Source of the DNA: Pelodera strongyloides
Lineage: Eukaryota; Nematoda; Chromadorea; Rhabditida; Rhabditidae
DNA: 64,000 bases
Direction: 5' to 3'
Assembly: GCA_036852015.1 (NCBI GenBank)
Contig: JAANDG010000314.1
Span: 1 to 64,000 of the forward strand
Part shown: in pieces, positions 23,681 through 34,419 of the stretch
How the letters are laid out: each line of letters opens with the position of its first letter
Numbering within the stretch: position 1 is the first letter of the stretch
The notes under the pieces: model-generated
What the model was told of the DNA's origin: nothing
The model's input: the letters and a program-made list of their open reading frames with translations, nothing else
The model's database searches: none
Translations under genes and position numbers: made by a program

Positions 23681-24112
23681 GTCAATGGGTTTTATTCAGC
23701 TTACAGGCCTACTGACAAATGGTTTCTTTAGGTGTTGCTGGAAAAAAAACTTTTTAGTTTAACTAGATTATGTTTTAAACGGTGGCTTAGTCCTCGCAAT
23801 GGCAATGAGAGGTTTTCAAGCGAGACGCTGTATAACACAATAATATTTCTTGTTGCAGAATCTCAAAAATAGGTTGTTCATCGAGCCACTCTACCATGCT
23901 ACTGAATAGTTATGGATTGTAAGTTCTGTGTGCACTTTTTGTTTCTGTTTACGTCGCACATGTGTAATTTCAAATTTGTAACTTTGAAATGCCGCGATTC
24001 ATAACTTCAGACAACGAAAAAACAAACATTTTTTTTATTATATCAACAAAATATTGTTGTTCAAAAATGGGAATAGACGGGCTTAATATTTTAGTTGTTT
24101 ACGAAATCTCCT
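22546..24112. other. No gene seen
   Basis: Apart from the right arm of the foldback element, only short frames without motifs occur. AAAACACAAAGTA near 22893 is the complement of a string near 22543, a further small inverted repeat. Confidence 0.5.
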
Positions 24113-25047
24113 TTAGTTTTGTGATTGACCGAACATATTTCCTTCACCAGTTCTTGTACCGCTTTCATTCGGAATGCCGTTACCGAAGCCGTTGCCTGCG
24201 CCTTCACTGGGCATGCCGTTTCCGTTGCCGATTCCGTTTGAAAGGCTTGGTGCCTGTCCGTTGCCGTTTCCGTTTGAAAGGCCTGGCGCCTGTCCGTTGC
24301 CAAATTCATCACGGTTCCCGCTTCCTTCGCTAAGTCCGTTAGCTGGTCCGCTTCCGCGTCCTGTTGCAACACCGCTTCCCATTTCGTTATTTTTGGACGT
24401 CAAACCATTATTGTCAGTTTCAGTTCGACCTCCTTCACCAATACCGATTCCATCTCCGTTAGCAAGCTCCGTGTTTTGCCCTTCAGCGCGACGGTCTAAA
24501 TGAAACGTTTTAGCATCGATCAGTATATCTTATCTTATTGTATAAAGGTCGGTTTGTCGGCAAAGTCGGCAAACCAAAATTAGAATAACTCAAGACCGCT
24601 TTCGGATACAAAAGAAGAGTCGAAGTACCGGCATGAGCAAGCCAAGAGCTCCGACATTACTTTTTTGCGTTTCAAGTTTGGTCTAGTAAGCCAACATAAG
24701 CGATAAGTCTTATTACATTAGCTATAGTAAATACGTTTCATATAAGGATTAACGTTTCATATAAGTATGCCCATTTTTGTGAGCACTTGGACGTAATGGA
24801 AAGTCATCTCAGGCGGCGAAGGCCGGCTGATCGGTCTATATATTGCCATATCATGGTTGTTGTTAGATTTTGCCTTTTTTCTCAAAATTACGGTCCCCTG
24901 CATTTGTGAAAGCTTAGAGCTTAGTTTAAAGGGGCAGTAGTGCCGATTTCTACGCATGACATTGGTGCGATAACACTTACCTTCTGTGGGAGCAGCCAGT
25001 ACCTCGGCCAGGAGAACCATTAGCAGAAAAGTTGCAATTCGTAGCAT
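24113..25047 (-). CDS. Small Gly/Asn-rich secreted protein S2
   Basis: Exon 1 (24981-25047) encodes the signal peptide MLRIATFLLMVLLAEVLAAP and ends in phase 1. Exon 2 (24113-24495) follows a CATTTAG acceptor. The product is 149 aa. The mature part starts TEDRRAEGQNTELANGDG and continues with NGQAPGLSNG-type repeats, MPSEGAGNG and a C-terminus ending NMFGQSQN. The QAPG and GNGMP motifs are shared with S1 and S3, but overall divergence is greater. Secreted, no recognised domain, function unknown. Same strand as S1. Confidence 0.86.
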
Positions 25048-25203
25048 TTTAGAAGAGACAACTAGTAGACGGTGGGATAAAATATGCTATGTTGCTCCAC
25101 TCCCAAGCTGCCCTTTTATGTAAGTTGAATCGACGCTGATCATCAATTATAAAAAATGGTAATATGTGTGCTTTGGTGGATTGACTGGTTTTTTTTCAGG
25201 CAA

Positions 25204-25210
25204 TGACTCA
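25204..25210 (-). promoter_or_regulatory. TGASTCA site upstream of S2
   Basis: TGACTCA lies 157 bp before the S2 start codon, beside the GACGCTGATCATC block shared with S1 and S3. Confidence 0.5.
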
Positions 25211-25259
25211 ACAAAAAACAAATTAGCAGAGACCTGCGCACCCACTGGCATATATCTAG

Positions 25260-25870
25260 ACCAGACCAAAACAGTTTTCCGTTTCAAAACAAAACAAGAA
25301 CAATAAGTCATTGTACTTGGTCACTTTGTGAACCACGCACAGTCGCCATTCGAAACCCGGCAATATTTTGAACAATATTGGTTTCTTTTTTTGTACCAGT
25401 TCTGTGTTTTCTGCTTACACGAAGTGATGTGATGCCCAAACCTCTTTATTACTTTGGACGCAACCCGTGTACCACACATTCTGGTGAAGGGACTACGAGA
25501 GTTTACACTCTTTATAATAGTAAAATAAGCCAATGTCTTTTGTCCAGCAACACCTAAAAAAACATTTGTCAGAAGCCTGTAGACTGATACGTTAAAAACC
25601 AAATCGTAAGCAGTTGCTAAGCAGTAATCAGTTGCTTGGAAAATAGTTTGAGGTAAGCAACAGTTTCCAAGGTCCAAGACCCAAATTGTTCTGTCGACTT
25701 GTGGACTGATTAGACTGCCGACTTGTGGAAATTCGAAATCTTATTTTTCCCGTTGTCGTTCAGTTCAGTATGAAAGGGTTTTAAAAATGAGATGGTTTTT
25801 CTTCAAACACTACTGTGATATTTGCTTATTCATTTCGTTAGACAGAAAAGAAAAAATAGTACACAGAGGC
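25260..25870. other. Region between S2 and S3, no gene seen
   Basis: A minus-strand frame of 118 codons (25321-25677) has no signal peptide or recognisable motif. I treat it as chance. Confidence 0.45.
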
Positions 25871-26072
25871 TAACCTGGGTAACCTAGTTCAAGTAGCTGT
25901 ATTCAATTGTTAATGTACTTGGTTCAAAAATGACCAAAAAGCGCGCTAGCACATGAAATAGTTGCTATTTTTGTGATGTGTTTTCCGTAAATCATTGAGT
26001 TCATTTTGTTTCTGGTCTAGATCATATTTTACGCATACATCGGGTGCACTTTTCAGTTATTTTAGCTTTCTT

Positions 26073-26079
26073 TGAGTCA
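26073..26079 (+). promoter_or_regulatory. TGASTCA site upstream of S3
   Basis: TGAGTCA lies 186 bp before the S3 start codon. In inverted paralogue S1 the equivalent site is 181 bp upstream. Confidence 0.5.
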
Positions 26080-26264
26080 TAGTCGCAAAACTAGTCAAAA
26101 CTTCAAAGCAACTAATTTTTAAATAAATATATCATTTTGATGATGATATACGTAAACGATGATCAGCGTCGATTTGCTTGCATAAAAGGAAATTTTGGAG
26201 AGAGAGAACAACAGAGCCACTTCAGTTCAACTTCAAGCTCTTTTACAAGTCGATCTGTTTGAAA

Positions 26265-26928
26265 ATGCAAAAGTTTGTAGCAGTTCTGCTGTTTATCGTC
26301 CTTATTGACGTGTTCGCAGCTCCCACGGCAGGTAACAGTTTATACTTTAGCTTCTTCGCATGGTAAATATTTCAACATTATCTTCAAATAAAAATGCAAC
26401 CCTTAGTAGAAAATGAGAACATCGGCCTTCATTAATTAACAAAGCTAATAATATGTAGTTTTTGTTTTGCTGTAGTTTATAATTTAGACAGCCGCACAGG
26501 AAAGAAAACGGCTAGTGGAAGCGATAACAATGAGGGAGGAATACCGGACGAAACTGGTGAAGAGAAAGGATTTGGGGCCGGTAATGGATTCGGTAACGGC
26601 GCTGGGGCAGGTCGTAGAAACGAAACAGGTAATGGATCTGGCAACAGTAATGGAAACAACGGAAGCGTCTCCCCACGTGGCGGTTCCAAAAACGGACAGG
26701 CATTGGGATCATCAAGCGTAGATGGAGTTGAAGACGCCGCCGGAGCAAATCGTGAAAACGCAGCGATCTGGCTACAGTAATGGAAATAAAGGGCGAGGCG
26801 GACAGAACAACGTACAGGCACCAGGAGCGGCAAGCGGAAGCGAAAACGGTATGCCAACTGAAGGAAACGGTGCCGGCAATGACGCAGAAAACAAAAAGGG
26901 CACGAACGAAAACGGACGTAATATGTAA
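26265..26928 (+). pseudogene. Small Gly/Asn-rich secreted protein S3, frameshifted
   Basis: Exon 1 (26265-26331) encodes MQKFVAVLLFIVLIDVFAAP. Exon 2 starts at 26488 after an AATTTAG acceptor and follows S1 closely. At about 26757-26765 the 12 bases between AAAACG and GATCTGGC in S1 are replaced by 4, a net loss of 8. The frame then ends at 26778-26780 (119 aa, last residues NAAIWLQ). The S1-like C-terminus, including GRGGQNN, QAPGAASGS and NENGRNM, survives in another frame up to the stop at 26926-26928. Splice sites and promoter look intact, so a shortened protein could still be made. Confidence 0.85.
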
Positions 26929-27030
26929 TGTCACAAAACCTACATTGAACTAATTGGCATTACGTAATGTATATTCAACCATTAAACACCATTCCTGAAC
27001 ATTCGTTCTGCAATACAATTTTATTTTGTT

Positions 27031-29035
27031 TATTTTTTGTGATAAACAACTCAACAACACGCGTATGATGACACTCTAAAGAAACCCAATTTGTAGCATT
27101 TTCACTTCACAAGATGGCCCATATGTGTATCTTCCAGTCATAATTTAATCAGTGTGTAATCTCCAATATCAACTACAACATAGCTAGAAATCAGGAAATT
27201 ATATTTAAACATAATTATCCTAATGCGTGTCACAAAATTGTATCAAGGAGCTGTCCTGTTCTATGGTGGCACATGACATAATGATGATCCGCTTTAGCAA
27301 GCACACTACTAGTTATATAGAATTATATATGAAACGTATTCTGAAACATACTTATTTACTAGCGTCTAATGATGACGCTGTTTGCGCAATGACAGGAAGT
27401 AACGATTATTAATAGGGTTTGCAAGTATGCCAAAAACCGTGCGTTTTCCTTCCAAGTATCAACTGCAAAATAGTGTGCCAATCTACCGTAATTTTGACAC
27501 ATCCGCACTATAGAAAATCCGCCAGCAAGGCTATTTAATTGTTGAACAAATGGTCCCGTGGCGATCGGTCGTAAAAACTGTCTGTAGCTATTCTCGTGTA
27601 GTGCCAAGATACGGCAAATTTTTCGATACCCGGAAGGAAAATCGGCCATACTTGGAAACCCCATAACGATAACGATAACGATAACAGGAATTAGAATGCT
27701 AACTTATGTAGAATTACGCTCGGCTAGGGCTAGAGAGTGTGGAAGCAACTGGTAACGACTTACAGCGAGGCCTTCGTGCTGAGCTCTGGTTTAGCTAGCC
27801 GTCCATAACTGTTTGAACTAGGTTCAACGGTGAAAAAACGATGCCGGAATCTATTTATTGGCTCAAGAAACAGGAAAAGCTTGACGTCTGCTTGGTCTTC
27901 TGAGTCCGAAGGGATGGGGGGCTCACAGGCCTCTCTGCCAACTCCAAGTGACGGGGTTTCGATTCTCTACGTCACTGGCCACTCCACCACGCGTCCTTGC
28001 ACAAACCACTGTCCAGGAAAAGAGGACGGTTTTGACACGGTTCCGTAAACCGTGAGTAGACTTATGGGCTCTGTCAGACCCGAGGCAGTTTATAGGAACT
28101 CTGCCAACTTGTGCGGGTATTTTAGAGAGGACGCCCGCCTCTTGGTCGAACTCTATCACCAGTGGTTCCACAATCTCTAGTCTTAGACAACAGTATTTAT
28201 ACATTAGCTAAGAGGCTAATACAGTACGTAATTACTGTTATAGCATAAACATCATCAATACTAGACATAGGTAATACCATGTTATAGACTACGTTTTGTA
28301 GAATAGTTGCAACGTAGAGTTGCGACAATAACGGCTCGGTGCCGGTTAATCCCTAAGGTTGGCAGCGTTGCCCAAAACTGCCTACGGTCGGACAGAGCCT
28401 TAAGTCTGATCACGGTTTAGCAGGACCGCTACAAAGTTGCGTGTTCCTCTTCGATCCGTAGTGGTCCTTGGACTCCTCGTGGAGGTAAGTGGTGGTGTTC
28501 TCCAGTGTCGAAGAGTGGTGTGGATCCCCCGGCATAAGAAGTGATTCAGCATACTCCTCTGAATACTCCTTGGACTAAAGCACTCAAACCCTGTCTTGTT
28601 GGTTGTCCGTCCCTCAATAAAGAGTTCCGTCGTTACTGTTGTTTCCATCGGTTGGACTATTATCATAGTCCATTTACTACACCCTTTAAAAAAAATTAAA
28701 ATTATTTTTACGCTTCAAGAGCGTGCACCTTTATTCAAGGGTGAAAATACAGATTCAATGTTTGCTTATGACATGTTCCGCAGAGGTCTTGAGCAGTAGG
28801 CGACGAGTTCCAGATGACAAATTGCTCGAATTCTTCGGGCTAGGGCCAGGAGGGATCGCCCATGATTCCCTCGCCTGGTGGTGGTTTCCTTTAAACTTAC
28901 TTCCTTTAAACTGGACCCTTGTTCCCAAAAACACCGGTTTACCTTGCTTGCAGTTACAACAACTAGAAGTCGAAGGATAAATCTCATTTTTTCTAATCAT
29001 ACTAATTTGCATAAAATACTTGTGAATGCAGTTAT
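27031..29035. other. No gene seen
   Basis: Only short frames without motifs. Around 28600-28690 a CCTCAATAAAGAGTTCCG string resembles a poly(A) site within a repeat. A GATAACGATAACGATAACGATAAC run lies near 27664. I cannot assign the element or gene. Confidence 0.45.
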
Positions 29036-29295
29036 TCAGCATAAGTTTCAAACACCGGTTGTTATGCTACTTTGAAGCTTCAGTTTGAACCCACGTGTGT
29101 GACTAACTCCTCATATGAGTCATACCGTGTTAGTAGTGTCAAACGGCAGCTGAATAAACTTTATGCTAAACAAAAGAGGCGGATGCATACTGTGTTCAAC
29201 AATAAATAACTCAATAAAAGGACAGCATTAACTACTAACACAATCACTCACGAGAGTATACATATATACGCATGAAGCTCCTGAACTGGCTAAAC
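29036..29295 (+). promoter_or_regulatory. Shared GN promoter block, GN-3 copy
   Basis: About 250 bp upstream of GN-3 are very similar to those upstream of GN-4 (from 32100) and, inverted, of GN-1 (about 7370-7620). Common elements in order: CACTTTGAAGCTTCA, a CACGTGTGTG box, CATATGAGTCATACCGTGTT, AGCTGAATAAACTT and AACAAAAGAGGCGGATG. The TGAGTCA at 29116-29122 is 174 bp from the inner ATG. Confidence 0.65.
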
Positions 29296-30769
29296 ATGAG
29301 CAAAGTCATGGGTTCAATTCTTCTGCTAGCAATGAGTGCTGTAACGCTTGCTGCACCTGGATATGGTGAGTGAATTCATGAATTAGTACTTTTCTTAAAC
29401 TAAAAGTCTACTTTAGGCAAATAGTTTGTATTCTGTTAGGATGGCAAACTTTTGCACTAAATAAATCTTACTCATAACATCAGGTCGTAAATACAAATTA
29501 TTGTATAATGATTTAGATAGAGGGCGTGGACAACAAGCGATTGGACTAACCAACGGACCAGAAGTGCCTGTGGAAGATGGAAATACACTTCAGAGCGCAA
29601 AAAGATTCACGGATGGAGCTGAATTCCATCAGCGAAATAGAACTGACAATGAGTCGGGCAGTTTCGCGAATAACGGATTTGGCTACGACAGAAATGGATT
29701 TGGAAATGGAAACAACTTTGGAAACGGCAGGCGAAACTTCACGAACGGTGGTGAAAATGGAAACACAAACGGAAATGGTTTCGGAAATGGAAACCGATTT
29801 GGAAACGACAGACGAAACAGAACTGATATCGCGAACGGTGGTGGAAATGCAAAAGGTTTTGGAAACAATTTTGGCAATGAAAACGGATTCGAAAGCGGCA
29901 GGCGAAACAGAACTGACTTCACGAACGGTGGTGGAAACGGAAACCGTTTCGGGAGCGGTATTGGAAATGGAAACCGATTTGGAAACGACAGGCGGAACAG
30001 AACTGATTTCGCGAACGGTGGTGGAAATGCAAACGGTTTTGGAAACAATTTTGGCAATGAAAACGGATTCGAAAGCGGCAGGCGAAACAGAACTGACTTC
30101 ACGAATGGTGGTGGAAATGGAAACCGTTTCGGGAGCGGTTCTGGAAAAGGAAACGGATTTGGAAACGGCAGGCGAAACATGACTGATTTCGCGAACAGTG
30201 GTGGAAATGCAAACGGCTTTGGAAACAATTTTGGCAATGAAAACGGATTCGAAAGCGGCAGGCGAAACAGAACTGACTTCACGAATGTTGGTGGAAATGG
30301 AAACCGTTTCGGGAGCGGTTCTGGAAAAGGAAACGGATTTAGAAACGGCAGGCGAAACATGACTGATTTCGCGAACAGTGGTGGAAATGCAAACGGGTTT
30401 GGAAACAATTTTGGCAATGAAAACGGATTCGAAAGCGGCAGGCGATACAGAACTGACTTCATGAACGGTGGTGGAAGTGGAAACGGTAACGATAACGGAT
30501 TTGGAACTGGAAATGGTTCTGGAAAACAAAATAATTTCACAGCCAGCAGCGGCAGTGAACGCAGAAACGGAAACAGTCTCGGTAACGGATTCGGAAACGG
30601 AAACAGTTTCGGGAACGAAAATGAAGCGGGAAACGGATTTCGAAACGGTGGTCAAAACAGAAATGATTTCGGAAGCAACAGTGATAACTCATTCGGACGC
30701 GACAATGGATTTGGAACAGGAAACACAAATGGTGTTGCCAATGGAAACACAGCATACCAGCAATGGTAA
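29296..30769 (+). CDS. Gly/Asn-rich repeat secreted protein GN-3 (440 aa)
   Basis: Exon 1 (29296-29365) encodes the signal peptide MSKVMGSILLLAMSAVTLAA and ends in phase 1. Exon 2 (29517-30769) begins after a GATTTAG acceptor aligned with those of GN-1 and GN-4. An in-frame ATG at 29272 would add eight residues, but paralogues lack it, so the inner ATG is preferred. After a short lead the protein is built of 60-aa repeats (exact 180-bp periods), each with two half-units. A half-unit starts with GRR or DRR, then NRTDF, NMTDF or a variant, then GGGN and FGN runs. Nine dibasic blocks occur; in eight an Asn-X-Thr sequon follows directly. The last third has TASSGSERRNGNSLG and ends NTAYQQW. There are no Cys in the repeats and no known domain. 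Likely extracellular, either heavily N-glycosylated or processed at dibasic sites. AATAAA at 30802. Confidence 0.9.
29810..30465 (+). repeat. 180-bp coding tandem repeats in GN-3
   Basis: The block AACGGATTCGAAAGCGGCAG recurs at 29882, 30062, 30242 and 30422, exactly 180 bp apart. The units are near identical, pointing to recent expansion by unequal exchange. The period keeps the reading frame. Confidence 0.95.
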
Positions 30770-30829
30770 TGCACCTAATTTATTCAACTCAATCGGTGCT
30801 CAATAAATGACTTAACATATCTTATCTTT

Positions 30830-32077
30830 ATGATCTGTTCGCCATAGAATACTACTTTCAATTTCTCGCCCAGATTCTGGTCGTGGTGGAATGCACAAAA
30901 AAAAACACAAAATGACCCAAGTACAATGACTCAATACACAAACTAGAAGTCTAAGACAGCACAGCCTTACGGTCGAAAGTGTTTGTGACATGCACAGGGA
31001 TTCCAATAAGTTCTTCAAACGCGATGAGCGTAGAATTAACCGTCTCCCTAAAGAAGTGGCCAATTCAAAGTCGCTTGAGGAATTTAAATCTCGTTTAAAT
31101 AACATGCCAGTCGAGTTTTTAATCACATAATTTAATTAGTAAGTCATATTACGCTTTGTCTTTTTGGGCCTTTCAAAGGAGCCTAGCGTTTTTCTCTTTC
31201 TTCGTCACTGTATGTGTTACATTTGCATCGAATTGAATAAAGAGTTAATATAAACTGTGACTCGGCGGTATGCAAGATCATCTAAATCAAATTCAAAGCT
31301 GCAATTTTTGCTACGGAGGAAAGGACGTTATGTCGCTATTCTATCCAAATAAAAGCATCCAGAAACAAAGTTAACTATACCATTTTGGTCAGCCAAGTAC
31401 CCAGACAGAGAACTAGGCCATTAACATGGAAGGAACTATTACCTGCAAACAGAACTACATAATACAAGGATGCCATACGCATAAAATGACTAAATACGGC
31501 ATGCCACGGTATTTTATAGTGCGCCATGACATACGTATGTGAACTTGTTGGCCGTGCTACGCAAAATAATACATGAGTTATTGATCTAACCCTACATTGT
31601 ATCTCGGATCAAACCCAAATTATGTTAGCGCTATCGCGCTAACAAAGGATAAGAAATGAAAGTTGGCATTGTCGGTTCATGAACAATGAGAGGAGACGTA
31701 GGCTGAAATCCGAGTGTACGGTGGCACGCTCCATACAAGTTGGAAAGGTGGTAGAACAGTGAAAAGCTAGAGCTGGCTGACCGGACCTTGTATTACCCAC
31801 ATGCGACAACACAGTGCACTTTCACTCTTGATTGGTGCGTTGATGTGCACCGTTAGGTTTATTAGTTTAACGCGAAATACTAAAAAAAAGGCCAAAATAT
31901 TAGGCATATTAGGCAAAAAGGAATTTGCAGTCCACTTTGTGTAATCCTATAGTTTTTTACCGGAAAAGTGGGAATTTTTTGGGTCGAACGGATGGTGTTT
32001 GAAACTGAAATGCACGGTGGACAACTGCACCCGTGTGGTCGAATTATGGTAGATTTTTTTATTCACAATCTTTTGCA
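30830..32077. other. No gene seen
   Basis: Short frames only, no motifs. GTTAGCGCTATCGCGCTAAC near 31624 is a perfect short palindrome. The GGGAATTTTTTGGG string near 31970 resembles an Sm site but has no snRNA context. Confidence 0.5.
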
Positions 32078-32192
32078 TAAAAAACATGGAAATTCAGCGG
32101 TTCGGCATATGTTTCAAACACCGGTTGTTGTTGTTGTCACACCACTTTGAAGCTTCACTTTGTGAACCCACGTGTGTGACTAACTCATCATA

Positions 32193-32199
32193 TGAGTCA
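32193..32199 (+). promoter_or_regulatory. TGASTCA site upstream of GN-4
   Basis: TGAGTCA lies 170 bp before the GN-4 start codon, in the shared promoter block (32100-32368). Confidence 0.55.
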
Positions 32200-32368
32200 T
32201 ACCGTGTTAGTAGTGTCAAAAGGCAGCTGAATAAACTTTATGCTAAACAAAAGAGGCGGATGCATTCCGTGGTCAACATCAAATAAGTCAATATAAGGAC
32301 AGCACTAACTACTAACACAATCACTCACGAGAGTATACATATATACGCCTGAAGCTCCTGAACTAAGC

Positions 32369-33369
32369 ATGAGCAAAATCATGGTTTCAATGTTTGTGCT
32401 CTCAATCACTGCTGAAACGCTTGCTGCACCCGGATATGGTGAGTATTTATTGCTTTGTTGTTAGTGCTTGTTCAAAGATGTTACTGCATTCGTTTTTTAA
32501 GCATTTAATGCTCAATCGTAACAACTTAAATTCATTTCTAGATAATCTTCTACTTCTTGTTATTCATTGGTTGCTCATGGAAAAATTATTCACAGGAAAT
32601 AAACCGTTTTAATCTTTTAGAGCGAGGAAGTGAACAGCCAGAGACTGTACTAATCAACGGACAAGGAGTTCCAGCTGATAATGGAAATTCTCTTGAGAAT
32701 GGACAAAGATTCACGAATGGATTTGATTTCTTGCGGCGAAACAGAACTGACTCCGGAAGCTTCACGAATAACGGATTTGGCAATGAAAACGGTTTTGGAA
32801 ACGGCAGGAGAAACAAGACTGATTCGACCAACAGTGGTGGAAGTGGACTTGGGAACACAAAGGGAAATGGATTTGAAGGTTTTGGAAACGGAAACGGTTT
32901 TGTAAACGGCAGACGAAACAGAACTGACTTGACGAACGGAGGTGGAAATGGACTCGGAAACGGTTTTGGAAATGGTAACGGATTCGGAAGCGGAAACGGT
33001 TTTGGAAACGGCGGACGAAATGATTTCACGGCCAGCAGCGGCAGCGAGCGTGGAAACGGAAACAATTTTGGAAACGGATTCGGAAATGGTGACGGGTTTG
33101 GAAAAGAAACTGACACCGGAAACGGATTCGGAAACGGCGGACGAAATGATTTCACGGCCAGCAGCGGCAGTATGCGTGGAAACGGAAACAATTTTGGAAA
33201 CGAAAATGAGACCGGAAATGGATTCGGAAACGGCGGACGAAACACAAATGATAACACGGGAAGTGCAGCCGGACAAGGAAATGACTTCGGGAACGGGCAA
33301 GGGAACGGATTCGGAAACGGATTTGGAACCGGAAACACGAATGGTTTTGCCAATGGATATCAGCAATGA
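32369..33369 (+). CDS. Gly/Asn-rich secreted protein GN-4 (272 aa)
   Basis: Exon 1 (32369-32438) encodes the signal peptide MSKIMVSMFVLSITAETLAA; the phase-1 junction adds a Glu. Exon 2 (32621-33369) begins ERGSEQPETVLINGQGVP, followed by NGFGNGNGFG repeats with RRNRTDS, RRNKTDS and RRNRTDL blocks. Two copies of GGRNDFTASSGS follow, and it ends NGFANGYQQ. It is the intact counterpart of GN-1 and GN-2. An acceptor at 32595 would give an immediate stop and is not used. AATAAA at 33387. Downstream sequence (33520-33700) is the inverted form of the linker next to DUF148-1, and DUF148-2 follows on the opposite strand, so the pair is again convergent. Function unknown. Confidence 0.92.
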
Positions 33370-33499
33370 TGATACACAGATTGCTCAATAAATGTTTTGC
33401 CGTCTTTTTAATTCTATGATTTTTTTTCCTAATATTGATAAGGAGATTGAAAAGGTAAAGACATGTGTAAATTATTCGATGCAGGTCAGTAATCCACAA

Positions 33500-34319
33500 A
33501 AAAATTGGGGCACAGGTGTGGTCTGAACCAGATGGTTTGGCAGCGGTTGTACTTAATTTTGCTGTTCAATGCATTGACCATTCGTCGGTGCTCGTGGACG
33601 CAGAATCGAAATGGATCATAGTAATTTGCATGAGCCGCAACACATCTCAAGATGCTACCGGTAACTAGAAAAACACACGATCTTGGTGTTACTAGAAGAA
33701 CGATATTTGTGTTGAGACTTGAGACTAGCGCTCAACTTTCGTGAAACGCACTCCTACATGAGATGTGGATTATGTAATACGAATTAGAATGGATTGGATG
33801 TTGGATGGAATGGGTTTGCAGCCCGAATTAGCATGCTTGGATACATACATATATGAGTGGCACATAATCGGTTTATCCCAAGATCGACATGTAGCCGGAT
33901 GCGGACGACGACGTGTGGGTGCTGGTGGACCGAAGATGTGGTGGAGCAAGGACGTGTGTGGCAGAAGCTGGAACATCGACAGAAGAAAGAAGAAAGAAGT
34001 GTGTTGTGGTCAAGAAGCCGCAGGCCTAATGGAGGCCGAGTAGGAGTAGAGAAGTCAAAGAAGACCGCTCCTGCGTATCTGAAGAGGAGAGACCGCACTC
34101 ATTTTTCTGTTCTACTAATGCTGATTCATTTATGTTACTGCTTACTGCTGTCGGCGTGGCTACTTGTTGCTTCTGGGAGCATCTTTGTCAAGGCCTGGCA
34201 AGCCTTGACAATTTGGGTTACTAGAGAAGAATGTAACGGACAATGGACTTCGTGCCACCCTCAATCTAATGGTATTGTTAAACGTGTAGTAGGAACATCT
34301 AAGGGACAAAGAACGGAGA
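33500..34319. other. Linker downstream of GN-4
   Basis: Positions 33520-33700 are the inverted homologue of about 11000-11155. The rest has overlapping frames on both strands with no motif; I do not call a gene. Confidence 0.5.
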
Positions 34320-34324
34320 AAAGG

Positions 34325-34336
34325 TGTGAGCCGACT

Positions 34337-34376
<40 letters not shown>

Positions 34377-34388
34377 AGTCGGCTACCG
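34325..34388. repeat. (TA)n hairpin
   Basis: An uninterrupted TA run is flanked by AGCCGACTGGTATATA on the left and TATATACCAGTCGGCT on the right, so the whole stretch can form one long hairpin. A GCCGCCTGAGGCG palindrome follows at 34388. Confidence 0.85.
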
Positions 34389-34419
34389 CCGCCTGAGGCG
34401 TCTTTCCAATATTCGCTGA

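Larger units (their letters stand above)
25870..27030. repeat. Inverted duplication, right arm (S3 unit)
   Basis: Inverted copy of 20402-21590, covering promoter, both exons and 3' flank of S3. The two arms are about 4.3 kb apart. Confidence 0.8.

Noticed and set aside
25321..25677. 118-codon minus-strand frame as a gene
   Set aside because: No signal peptide, domain, splice logic or homologue in the window.
29116..29122. TGAGTCA sites as SKN-1 binding sites linking the window's skn-1 gene to the cluster
   Set aside because: SKN-1 prefers WWTRTCAT; the sites fit the AP-1 palindrome better, and physical linkage to skn-1 is no evidence of regulation.
29806..30465. Possible CRISPR-like array
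   Set aside because: The 180-bp periodic repeats are in frame within a protein-coding exon of a eukaryotic gene.
29546..30655. 369-codon antisense open frame across GN-3, and similar antisense frames across GN-1, GN-2 and GN-4
   Set aside because: GGA AAC type codons leave few stops on the opposite strand, so the frames are by-products of codon composition. They lack starts, splice context and signal peptides.
31965..31985. SL RNA or snRNA gene suggested by a GGAATTTTTTGG Sm-like site
   Set aside because: No spliced-leader sequence, donor or snRNA stem-loops were found around it.
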